Of a stretch of DNA of 64,000 nt, positions 44,181 to 54,014 are shown piece after piece. Positions within the stretch are counted from its first letter, which is position 1. The number at the start of each line of letters is the position of its first letter. Source of the stretch: Gracilariopsis chorda (Eukaryota; Rhodophyta; Florideophyceae; Gracilariales; Gracilariaceae); NCBI GenBank assembly GCA_003194525.1, contig NBIV01000067.1:124001-188000 (forward strand). Direction: 5' to 3'. The position numbers and the translations under genes are program-made. The notes beneath the pieces are model-generated. The model made no database searches, was not told the DNA's origin, and worked only from the letters and a program-made list of their open reading frames with translations.

Positions 44181-45966
44181 ATGGGTGATAAAAGCGCGTG
44201 CTTTGTCTCCGGTTCTCCGGTAAATCCTTCTGCACCAGAGTCATCAAGCACACAAACGACAACAACAGCCACCCTCCAAAAGGGAAAAATGAACGACGAC
44301 AACAATATCAACAACCACAGCCAACCGCCGAGACTTCTCGGGCGATACACCACCGGTTTCCGGTCAGTTCCCCTGCCTCAGGGCGATCGAAATCCGGTAC
44401 AACCGGGGAATATGGCTGCGGCAGCCGACCATCCCTTCGCACTACCACCTTCGGTGGTGTCCTCCGGAACCACTCCGGTGTCCAACTGGCCAACTTACAA
44501 CACCCTGGTGGGGCTCAACCCGATGAATCGGAATCACGCGTCGCGCCTGCGCCTTGCCCCGTGGTTTCCCCGGTCGCTGTCCTCAATGAGGGATTGGTCA
44601 CCGCTTGTGCGGATGGCTCAGACACCCTTCCGGTGGATCTGCCCAGAGCAGTCACCACATCGTGGGATTGGCGTCACCGGATTGTGATTCCGCGTCACCA
44701 CCTCCGAAGAAACTCGGGCGAGACCGTCACTGCGGCACAGACCGCGCTGACGCGCATGGCGTATCAACGGCAGAGCCGGGCTCCATTCGATGTACCGGTC
44801 CCACCGGAGTTTGGCTTCGACGTTAGCTACTTCCGCACTCGCGGGGAGATTGGGTACGGCGAGAACCGTTCCGCCTCGAGACCCTCGCTTGGAGGAATTT
44901 CCCCGCAGCGCGGCAAGAGGCCCTTTGCTGGGAGCGACCGATTATTCGGGCGGAGTTCAGGTACCTTCCCCGGCAATACCGGTCCAACTTTCTCCAAAAC
45001 TTCATCCGCTACGAGCGGCGTTGGCGATCCCGATTCGGGTATTCTATCCCGTATCAGAACGTGGAGATAGAGCGGATTGCGCCGCCTCACCGACTAGGTC
45101 GGTATGTGGCACTCCCCGAGTGGTGGCGCTTCCATGAAGCCTGCTGGGGGTGCTACATAGAACTCCCGCCGGTACTTACGTACCTCGGTTCGCTGCTCAT
45201 GCAGGATCCCCGGTCGGGGTTGTGGTCCGTAGTGGTTACGGAGTGGGCGGCCCGCAGTGCGGCTTATATCCTCAACGAGGCGTACGACCAGTATCGTCTC
45301 TGGTTCCTTCAACCGCGTGTGCGGGCAGCGATCCGAAACCTGGATCTTCGCATCCCCCTTGGGGGCCAGGCCAACAATGAAGAGGTCCTCCAATTACTTG
45401 GGTACATCGACAGCGTTAGCTGGAGTGAGGTCCCGCTGGAGCAAAGCGGTCGTCTGGATGGCGGTAGCGGTAACACCGGTGGTCCGGGACTCGGTAGAAA
45501 CACCGCCCTTGCGGGGGATTTTATCTACTTCGACCCCTGGGAGTTCCGGGAAATTTCCTCGGAGGAGGCGCGTGAGCTTCGCGATACGCCCCGGCATGTG
45601 CCGGAAGACCACCCGGTGGGGTACGTCGATTCCGACGACTACTACCGCGCATACGGCGGGGATGACCCAATGGTCGATAACGAACCGGAAGAACCCGGGG
45701 AGATGGACGTAGAGGAAACCGGCGCTAGCGCGGAAGCTTTCCCAGAGGGGGCATCTCCGGCCGAGCCGGCTGCTGACCCTTCGGCGGCAAGTGCCGGACC
45801 TTCTATCCCCAGCGGGGTGACGGCGAATGAAAACGAAATCATCGCACGTTTCCTCCGGGGTGCCGGTCTTAGCGCTGCCGAGGTATCGGGGGATGTCACC
45901 ACCATGGCGGACGCGTTGGCCTACCGCCTTGCTGGGGGTTACGCCCTGGACGATGGGGGTGAGTGA
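44181..45966 (+). CDS. Antisense accessory coding region of the large gypsy
   Basis: Lies between pol and the 3' LTR but on the strand opposite to gag-pol. Three consecutive protein-like segments join by two frame changes: 44181-44560 (MGDKSACFVSG..., Ser/Thr/Asn-rich), then about 44560-44860 (DLPRAVTTSWDWRHRIVIPR, PFDVPVPPEFGFDVSYFRTR), then 44827-45966. The last has LAWRNFPAARQEALCWERPI, YRSNFLQNFIRYERRWRFRF, RYVALPEWWRFHEACWGCYI, RLWFLQPRVRAAIRNLDLRI and an acidic Pro/Ala/Ser-rich tail. The total is about 590 codons. Trp/Arg-rich and well ordered, it is not recognised as Gag, Pol, Env or a known capsid or transactivator. Frame changes could be mutations, introns or frameshifting. Antisense extra genes are known in some plant gypsy elements. 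Confidence 0.6.
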
Positions 45967-46349
45967 AACCTCTGGTCCAGTTTCCTGGTATCTTCTTTCC
46001 CTGGCTATGCCAGTTAGTGTAGTGTAGTATTGTGGGGAGCTAGCTGCTCCCCTGAATAAACTTTCCCGTTTAGAACGGTGCTTCTCGGTTGAGTTCCCCG
46101 TCTTCGACGGACTTTGCCTTGTTATCCTTTCCTTTCGCTCTCCGCTCGCACGGCAACGTTACCCAACTTGGGCATTAACCAGCGTGGCTGGGGCTGCAGT
46201 TCCCGTTTGACGGTGGTATCGCAGGACCTGCGACCGCGGGAGGTGTTCAATTGGCTCCCACGTATCCCCACTGGGGTCGTACCCGTACCAGCGGACGCGG
46301 TATTGTAGAATACCATCCTGGTCCCAGGTGTGTCCGACAAGTCGGTCTA

Positions 46350-49300
46350 CTACGAACTCTCGTTCGTAGACCTGCCGGCCGTGCCGGGTGGTGGTTGTAC
46401 TCCCTTGTGAGGGTTGCCCACTGTGCGGTATGTTGCCCCCATCCGGGTTGTCGGCGATGTCTCCGGCGTTGCCGTGCGCTGTCCTAGTGGCCGCTGCTCA
46501 TGCGGGAAAATATCCCTCAAGAGGGTGTGTGGTGTCACGGTTTTCACCGGCAAGTCATTCCCCATTGGGGTGTCGTTGTTCCCGTCTCCACGGTAGGCCG
46601 GGCGAACCGCCAGTCGGCGGCGGACTTGGGCTCCGCCTTCGCGGTTGAGCTCACGAACCGCGAGTTTGCGGGAAGATGACCGCTCCTGCGGGATCGGCAT
46701 TTCCACAATCCCCTGGGGGGTCCCGTGCGACACGGTGATTGGGTGGCAAACCGCCTCCCTGCCAGGCGCACGAGCGCTCTGCACCATACGTTCCGGCGAC
46801 GCCGTGGTGTCCCCGGCTACTGACGGGTTGCCTGGGGCTAACTCCGGTACACCGGTATTTTGGTCAAAATTCCCCTTTGGGGGGTTCTGGGCAGGTGCCG
46901 ATGACACCCTTTTCAGGGGAATTGCCGCTGAGCGCAGTGCACCATCTCCGTGAGGAGGAGCAGCGTCCGGTACGACCGGTTTCGAGCGTGCGATGGCGCG
47001 CGTTATTCCCGAGTTCCTCGGTTCTTCGCCGCAGCGATGCGGGGGTTGGCGCAAATTATTCCCCGTAGCGGGGGCTTTGATTCCGTCAACGACGGGAGGC
47101 GTTTCCGGTGCTTGCGAGCCAGGGCTTAAAGCTTCGACTGCAGCTTGGCCGCCTTTTTCCCCAAGAGGGGTGTGGGTATTCCCCTGTGAGGCCGGCGTAT
47201 CTGGGCGCCCCTTCTCCGCAGGGCGCGGGTCTGATCGACCTGATTGAACCGCTTCCGCGGGGACTTCCGCCAACGGCGGCTTCGAGGCATCGGGCGATTG
47301 CCTTTCCGCTGCTGCGGTATTGGAGTGAGGCTTCTCGTTTTCCCGTGACAAACGGTGTATTTGCCGCTTTTGCGGGGCCTGCGCGTCTGGTTCCTGTTGC
47401 ACAGCACTGCCCGGGAACGGGGGATTAGTGTCGCGTGACATACTCCGTGCTCCACGGTCAGTGTTCCGTATGTTACGGTGTGTTTCCCGTTGCGACGGTG
47501 ATATCGTTCCTCGAAAACGAGTGTTCTCCTCCCCCTCCTTAGACGGAGCGGCGGGATAAGGGATAAAATTCCCCGCCTGGCGGGTATAGATGCGCGCCAG
47601 TGGGGCAGACGAGGTAGGGGCGGGCGCTGAGGGGCCCGAATTACCCGGCTGAGCCGGTGAGTCCGACAGAGTCGGTAAGTCTGAGAGTCCCCGGCTGGGA
47701 TGTGGTAGTACCGTAGGTCTAGTACTCCCGGATTGTTCCGGTGTAGCGGAGTCCGTAGAAACGGGGTTGCCTGGATCCAGGACTACCTCTGACGAGGGAG
47801 GAGGGGCAAGGACAACACGATCATGGGAAATCCGTTCGTGCGTGTCCCCCATCTCTACCACGACAGTGTCGGTGTTAACAGAGATCACCTTGAAGGGTCC
47901 ATCCGCCACAGGCGAGAGTTTGTGACGCTTCTCCCGTTCCGGGTTGTAGTATTCCTTCCTGATGAAGACGTAGTTATTTGCCCGAATCGGGGACGGTTTT
48001 CCTCGCACGCGAGCGTCAAAATCCTGCTTGTAAGCGGCTTGGGCCCGTGCCATAGACTTCCGCGCAGCGGGGACCAGCTTGGAAAGCCATTGCTTCCATT
48101 GCTGCCGGTAGATACCCACAGATGGGAAATTGTCCAAGGTAGCTTGGGGTTCCAGCGCCACAGGCGGGGGTGTTCTACATAGAACTAACTCGAATGGCGA
48201 AACTCCGGTAGTCCGGTGTACCTGCGTATTGTACGCGTAGGTTACCGCATCAGCGTAGAGATCCCAATTCGTTGGGTGGTCAGCGACGTAGGAACGTAAC
48301 GCCGCGAGTAACGTCCGGTTAAACCGTTCAACTTGCCCATTACACTGGGGGTGGTAGGTAGTCGTGAACAAGTTCTTGACATCCAGGATGCGACAAACAT
48401 CCTGGAAGAACTTGCTCACGAACTGCTTCCCGTTGTCAGAGAGCACCTCTACAGGGGGACCGTAGACAAAAATCCAGTGCGTCACCAGAGCCTGGGCCAC
48501 CGTGAGAGCGGTTATCCTCCGAAGAGGGACAGTCCGTACCAGCTTAGAAAAGCGGTCGGTAATGACAAGTACAAACTTGTTTCCACGTTTCGTGGTGAGT
48601 AATGGTCCGAGAATATCGATCGCAATAAACTCGAGCGGCGCCCTTGCGGGGAATAGTTTCATCTTCTTCGCATTTTTGCGGAGTTTGACGCGATTCTTCG
48701 CGCATTCGCTACAAAACCGCACAGTTGCGTAGCAATCCACCGCCATTGCGGGCCAATAGAAATCCCTTCGCAGGGTTAGGTAGAGTTTCCTCCCACCTGG
48801 GTGACCTCCAATGGGGGCGTAGTGTGATAGATGTAACACCCGCGATTGCAGGGAATGTGGTACCACAATCTGTGGGTGGGCTTCGACCTTTCTTACGAGG
48901 TAGCCTTTGTCGTTTACCCCGAAAGGGAGATCTTCACCACCGTTGATACGGGCACGAATTCTCGTACAGAATGGGTCGCCGAATTGTTCTCGGATCATTT
49001 CTTCCGGTGATACCGGTACAAAGTTTCCCGGTAACGGGTTCTCAGATTTATCTCGCGATGCGAGTAGTTCGTCAAAATCAGCATCCTCGTCCCAGGTTTC
49101 TGGCCTAGCCTCGACGGCATATTCCGGATCATCCGGGTCTATAGCCATGAAGCATGGGACTTCATCATCCTCCGTTGGGAGTGCTTCTCCACTTGTGGGT
49201 AACCGCGATAAAGCGTCGGCCTGGGTGTTCTGCGCACCCTTTTTATAAATGACTTGAAAGTCATATTCCGCGAGGCGGAGTCTCCAGCGCATGAGGCGTC

Positions 49301-51572
49301 CCGACGGGTCGGAGATATTCATCAACCACCTCAATGAGGAATGATCCGTGTGCACGGTGAAGTGAATTCCCATAAGGTAGGGGCGCAGAGTGGTCATCGC
49401 CCATACGACGGCGAGGCACTCTTTCTCCGATACGGAGTAGTTCCGCTCATGAACATTGAGCGAACGTGACCAATAACCAATTGGATGTCGTTCCCCCTCG
49501 GGGGTGGTTTGAAAAAGAGCACACCCGACTTGGTAGTCGCTCGAGTCCGTATCTACGGAGTATGGCAACCCAAGTTTTGGGAGATGTAGGATTGGTGCTG
49601 ATGTGACAGCCTCCTTTAAGGAGTTAAAGGCTTCCGATTGCTCGGGCGTAAATATTCCCAGTTTTGGGGGGTTCCCCTTTCGCAACAACGCGTTCAGGGG
49701 CGCTGCAGTATCCGAAAAGTTCGGGATAAACCGTCGATAGACGTTGACCAGCCCCAGAAAGGAGCGCAGTTCCGTTTGAGTACGGGGTTCTTTCGCCTCA
49801 ACGAGGGATTTGACTCGAGTTTTCTCGATCGCTAACCGTCCAGGACGGATAATGTGACCCAGATACTTCACAGTATCTGTGAAAAACTCGCATTTCCTCA
49901 ACTTGAGGGTAATTCCCGCATCGCGGAGTACGGTGAGCACGTCTCGGACGTGAGTGAGATGGTCGTCCAACGAGTTGGAGAAGATGATGATATCATCAAG
50001 GTAGACCAGACAACTCCGCCACTTAAAGCGGTTGAGTAGAATATCTACTGCACGCTGAAAGGTGGCGGGGGCGTTGGTTAACCCAAATGGCATCTGCTTG
50101 AAGCGGTACGTTCCTGCATGGCAGGTGAATGTGGTTTTGTCGCGATCCTCCTGTCTGACAGGTACTTGCCAATATCCCCAATTGGCATCAAGGGCCGTGA
50201 ACACGGTGGCGTCTCCAAGGGAGTCAATGCACTCGTCCATACGAGGGATAGGGTACGTGTCCCTAACAGTCACGGCATTGAGCCGGCGGTAGTCGACACA
50301 GAACCTCCAGGTTCCGTCGGCCTTTAAAGCCAGTACAACTGGGGATGCCCAGGGTGATTGAGCGGGCTCAATCACACCTGCGCGGAGCATCTTGTCCACC
50401 TGGGACTGCTCCTCTTCCCGAGCTTTCAGACCTGCCCTGTAAGGGGGTTGTGCAACCGATCGCGCACCGGGGATTAAATCGATCCGGTGTTCCGTTGCAT
50501 CAATCTCGCCAAGCGAGCCATCCCACATTGTGGTGAATTCCCGTAACATAGTACGGAGTTTGTCGCGGTGCGACTCTGGCACGTGGCTGAAGTCCAGCGC
50601 TTCAAGTGCTTTTTCCGGATCAATCCGGTCATTGCTCGATGGAGCATTGTCCTGTGGAACAGGTGTGGTTCGCAATTCCGAGTTACTCGGTATGTTCGGC
50701 GCTGAAGTAGCGGTTTCATCCCCCTCCTTAGACTTGACGTCTTCGGACGGCGGGGCGAACTCCTCAGAAGAGGTGGTAACTCCGAGTACATCGGCGGCTG
50801 TCATCTTTGTTGGCAGCATTCCCATAGGATGGGGGGTTACACTCCCAATTGATTGGTGTTTGACCAGATACTGGGGGTGTTTGCCAAGGTTGGCAACCAA
50901 TATCCGGAAAGGGACATCCGGGGAAATGGAGACAATTCCATTAGCCAGCGCCAGCTGGGATTTCTCGTACAACGAGGCGAGGGGTTGTATAACCCGAAGA
51001 CCGTGTTGACGGGAATTTACCTGCACCCAGACTTGGGACTCAGCCGGTATAGAAACCGAGGCAGCGACGCGGAGCTTGGTGGACTCGCGGGACGCGGGCG
51101 GTGGTTCCTGCGCAGCAGGGAGCGGAACTTGTTTCCGAGAGGACCGCTTTAGCGGGCGGCGAAAAATCGGAACCGACGATCCGTCTTCAAGTTCTACACG
51201 CCTGAGGCGGGGCCTGATTGCGTCGACAAATCTGTCGCAGTAATCACATCCCAGTATGACTGGTGCTGCCAATGAACGGCAAACGATGAAGTCCAACTTC
51301 ACCACAGAGGTACCAAGTCTCACGACGAGGTCCACTGTGCCCACCGTTTGCAACGGATTGTTGTTCGCATCCGAAATGTCGGGGACCGCGTCAGAGCGGA
51401 TACGCGACCGCACAAGCGGGGGTAACCATGATTCCACAACAAAGTTGGGGCCTGCACCTGTATCCAGGACGGTGAGAAACTTCACCATAAACTGGGGGTC
51501 AAGGACAAGGTCGGCATAGACCTTATAATTGCGCTTGGCCAAGACCAAGACTCTATCAGAATCCGGGGATTT
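46350..51572 (-). CDS. pol: Pol polyprotein of the large gypsy: protease, RT, RNase H, integrase, long tail
   Basis: Uninterrupted frame. Residue numbers here count from the TTG at 51548. Protease DTGAG is at 29-33. The RT core covers about 390-560 (AGVIEPAQSPWASP, FCVDYRRLNAVT, QMPFGLTNAPATFQ, YLDD 516-519). RNase H has acids near 668 and 735 and Glu in SEKE at 707-710. The integrase zinc finger is H909/H916/C946/C949 and the catalytic core D978, D1038, E1074 (D,D-35-E). A GPF-type C-terminal segment ends near 1330. About 400 further residues are Pro/Ser/Arg-rich and probably disordered. The frame opens at 51572 without an ATG; the first ATG is at 51488, eight codons before the protease DTG. 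Gag ends 163 bp upstream in another frame, so expression is not explained by a simple overlap. Confidence 0.92.
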   Translation of the reverse strand, partial: KSPDSDRVLVLAKRNYKVYADLVLDPQFMVKFLTVLDTGAGPNFVVESWLPPLVRSRIRSDAVPDISDANNNPLQTVGTVDLVVRLGTSVVKLDFIVCRSLAAPVILGCDYCDRFVDAIRPRLRRVELEDGSSVPIFRRPLKRSSRKQVPLPAAQEPPPASRESTKLRVAASVSIPAESQVWVQVNSRQHGLRVIQPLASLYEKSQLALANGIVSISPDVPFRILVANLGKHPQYLVKHQSIGSVTPHPMGMLPTKMTAADVLGVTTSSEEFAPPSEDVKSKEGDETATSAPNIPSNSELRTTPVPQDNAPSSNDRIDPEKALEALDFSHVPESHRDKLRTMLREFTTMWDGSLGEIDATEHRIDLIPGARSVAQPPYRAGLKAREEEQSQVDKMLRAGVIEPAQSPWASPVVLALKADGTWRFCVDYRRLNAVTVRDTYPIPRMDECIDSLGDATVFTALDANWGYWQVPVRQEDRDKTTFTCHAGTYRFKQMPFGLTNAPATFQRAVDILLNRFKWRSCLVYLDDIIIFSNSLDDHLTHVRDVLTVLRDAGITLKLRKCEFFTDTVKYLGHIIRPGRLAIEKTRVKSLVEAKEPRTQTELRSFLGLVNVYRRFIPNFSDTAAPLNALLRKGNPPKLGIFTPEQSEAFNSLKEAVTSAPILHLPKLGLPYSVDTDSSDYQVGCALFQTTPEGERHPIGYWSRSLNVHERNYSVSEKECLAVVWAMTTLRPYLMGIHFTVHTDHSSLRWLMNISDPSGRLMRWRLRLAEYDFQVIYKKGAQNTQADALSRLPTSGEALPTEDDEVPCFMAIDPDDPEYAVEARPETWDEDADFDELLASRDKSENPLPGNFVPVSPEEMIREQFGDPFCTRIRARINGGEDLPFGVNDKGYLVRKVEAHPQIVVPHSLQSRVLHLSHYAPIGGHPGGRKLYLTLRRDFYWPAMAVDCYATVRFCSECAKNRVKLRKNAKKMKLFPARAPLEFIAIDILGPLLTTKRGNKFVLVITDRFSKLVRTVPLRRITALTVAQALVTHWIFVYGPPVEVLSDNGKQFVSKFFQDVCRILDVKNLFTTTYHPQCNGQVERFNRTLLAALRSYVADHPTNWDLYADAVTYAYNTQVHRTTGVSPFELVLCRTPPPVALEPQATLDNFPSVGIYRQQWKQWLSKLVPAARKSMARAQAAYKQDFDARVRGKPSPIRANNYVFIRKEYYNPEREKRHKLSPVADGPFKVISVNTDTVVVEMGDTHERISHDRVVLAPPPSSEVVLDPGNPVSTDSATPEQSGSTRPTVLPHPSRGLSDLPTLSDSPAQPGNSGPSAPAPTSSAPLARIYTRQAGNFIPYPAAPSKEGEENTRFRGTISPSQRETHRNIRNTDRGARSMSRDTNPPFPGSAVQQEPDAQAPQKRQIHRLSRENEKPHSNTAAAERQSPDASKPPLAEVPAEAVQSGRSDPRPAEKGRPDTPASQGNTHTPLGEKGGQAAVEALSPGSQAPETPPVVDGIKAPATGNNLRQPPHRCGEEPRNSGITRAIARSKPVVPDAAPPHGDGALRSAAIPLKRVSSAPAQNPPKGNFDQNTGVPELAPGNPSVAGDTTASPERMVQSARAPGREAVCHPITVSHGTPQGIVEMPIPQERSSSRKLAVRELNREGGAQVRRRLAVRPAYRGDGNNDTPMGNDLPVKTVTPHTLLRDIFPHEQRPLGQRTATPETSPTTRMGATYRTVGNPHKGVQPPPGTAGRSTNESS

Positions 51573-51735
51573 TTACTCCGTATCCACGGGCGACGCAACA
51601 CACCGAGGTGCGCAGAGTCCGCGTCAGCGGTGTCTTTCCTCGAGAGGACTTTCACCGGGGAGCGAGGCGAGGACGCCTCGGGCGCCAACAGCCTCGTTCT
51701 TGAGGACGCCTCTCCCAAAGGGGAGACTCCCTCAG

Positions 51736-53910
51736 TTAGTTTTCCGCCTTCGGCGGTGGGTTGGTTTCCTCGACAACGAGTGCTTCATCCCGTTGACGGG
51801 GGTTTCTATCCGCATAAGCGGGGGTTGCAACGGATGGTTGCGTGATCTCCCGAATCGGGGTGTATGAAGCTTGCCGCGCACGCGGGGTCTGTGGTAGGGC
51901 GTGGGAAAAGTCCGTTTTAGCACGGAGGTAGGAAGCCGTCGGGACGGAACGTTTCTCCTCTGGAGTGAGGGCCTCATAATTTGCCACTACCTTGGCCATA
52001 TCCTTCAGTGAACAAATACACTGAGGTGAGGTATGGCCATGGGTATAGCACAGGTGGCATATGAGAGCCAGCACCGCGACATGCGGATTATTATTCCGAG
52101 TATCGGAGAAGCGAACCGCAGGGCGGGTGTCAGTCCATCCAGGCCGTTGATAACGGGATTGACCGTTTGAAAACGGGAGTCGTTGGGGTTGAACCCGACT
52201 GTTACCACCGTATAGAACGGGATCTTCTGTTCCCGTATCATGGGTCATCTCCGTCGTTGACGGTAACTCACTGGTGGGTATCGACACACCATCCCCCTGC
52301 GCTAAATGCACGGTATCAAATCCCTGTCCAGGGTTCCCATCCGCGGTGAGCGGGAGAGAGGAAGCTTCGCTTTCCCGCAACAACGCCTTGGCGGATTTAG
52401 ACCGATTGTTCGGAGTTCTTGCACGAAGTGCATCTCCTTCCGCTCGAGCGTGTTGGACCAGCTCGAGGTAGGTGATCCTTCGCTTGTCCTCCCGATAACG
52501 GGTAACTAAACTCCGGATTGCCGGGTCAAGACCATCAATGAACATGGTACTGCGCTCCCCAGCGGGGTATACGTTACCACATCTGTGGAAAGCCTTGTTA
52601 AGGCGCACCGAGTAATCGGTCTCGGTCTCTCCAGCACGCTGGCGTGTATCTCGCAAAGCGAGGATAGCCTGCTGAATAGCGGTGTTGGTGGCGTAGGAGC
52701 GCAGAAGATACTGCACAGCCTCCGGCCAGCAAGTAACTCCTCCCTCGGAGGCGCGAGAAGATGCTCTGACAGAGGTGTATTGGTCCTCCGCCACTCCCCG
52801 TAAGAAATGCTGTAAAGCCAAATAGGCTTGTCCCTCATTCATACCGAGGATATCGGCCTCCGCTACAAAGCGGGATGGGAAATCCAGTACTAGGACTGGG
52901 TCCTCTCCAGTAAAATACTGGTTGCGGAGCGAGAGCTGCATTCGCTTAATGCATTCTCGCACCTTTCCCGTACCACGGGGCGTACGTCCAAGTGACGAAT
53001 CTTCAAGCCGGTAGTACCGGTATGATAAAAGCTTCCGGTAATCCGGGTTTGTCGGTTTCAATTCCCGGAGACCAGGGTGTCTTCTCCCCTTCTGGCGGGT
53101 TCGGACCATACCTTCAGTGGCCAATGACCGCTTCCAGCGGGAAGAGTAGCCTCGCTTCTCGTCCTCCGAGTTGGAGTCCGAGGAGCTCGAGCTAACCGAA
53201 TGGTTTCGGGATGAGTCCGACGATGTCGAAGAATCGGAGTCCGAATATTTTCGGTGGTGTTTCCGTCGGTGACGGCGTTTCTTCTTCCCAGCAAGCTGGT
53301 CGTTGTGCGATGCCTCGTTTACCGGATCACCCGGGGATGGTTTGTCCATGAGGACGAACTGCTCCAGCGTCTCCAGGCGGGCACCAATCCGATCAAATCG
53401 GGCTTCAACTCCTTCGATGAAGGCGGCGGGTTGTCCCAAACTCTCCAACACGGAGTTGACGTCAGACCGTAAAATACGGAGTTCCTCGGCGACCTCCTTT
53501 ACGGGGGTTGCCGAGACCACCTCTTGGAGGGATTTTAGTTCCCCTACAAGGGTGTCATGGGCGGTTCACAGAGCGCGGACCTGGGATTCCAGGGAAGTCC
53601 CCTGGGGGGTGTTATCGCCCGTTCCACGGGGGCTTGAAGCCGCGACAGCGGGAGCAGGCCGGGGTGCCTGCGGCACTGCGGCAACAGCCGGAGTCGATGC
53701 TGCATTCCCCTGCAGGGGTGATAACGAGGGCAAAAGGAGGTTCCGGGGTTCCCGGTCGGGGGTATCATTCCGCGATGAAGCGGCGCCAGCACGGCTGGAA
53801 CTTGTCCGTATAGGGATACGGGGTACGAACCGAACTTCGGAAGTGTCCGCGTTGTCGCGGGAGTGACTACGCGTAACCACTGGCTCCGCGTCGGAGGGAT
53901 TTCTCGACAT
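51736..53910 (-). pseudogene. gag: Gag of the large gypsy, one premature stop
   Basis: ATG at 53910 opens a frame of about 724 codons whose only break is TGA at 53568-53566. One transition from CGA (Arg) would explain it. The N-terminal 115 residues are Pro/Ala/Ser-rich. After the stop come a coiled segment (EVAEELRILRSDVNSVLESL), a Lys/Arg and Ser/Asp stretch (KKKRRHRRKHHRKYSDSDSS), and a capsid core with YFTGEDPVLVLDFPSRFV, YLALQHFLRGVAEDQY and ETDYSVRLNKAF. A CCHC zinc knuckle CHLCYTHGHTSPQC (Cx2Cx4Hx4C) lies near the C-terminus. Gag would form the particle. Downstream initiation after the stop remains possible. Confidence 0.85.
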
Positions 53911-53998
53911 GAGAAAATACCGTTACGACGCGAAACGATCACGGAACTTCCGGTGAGTGAAAACAAACCTCGTAAGAGGGAAAACAAAACCGATTCTA

Positions 53999-54011
53999 GG
54001 TCGGGAGACCA
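53999..54011 (-). promoter_or_regulatory. Candidate tRNA primer-binding site
   Basis: In element orientation TGGTCTCCCGACC begins 3 nt inside the LTR edge at 54015 and starts with the TGG expected of a site complementary to a tRNA CCA end. The primer tRNA would end GGTCGGGAGACCA; I cannot name it. Confidence 0.4.
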
Positions 54012-54014
54012 CTT

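Noticed and set aside
44850-45070. Programmed -1 frameshift site inside the antisense gene
   Set aside because: I looked in the frame overlap for a slippery heptamer in the correct phase and found none, so mutation or intron is more likely.
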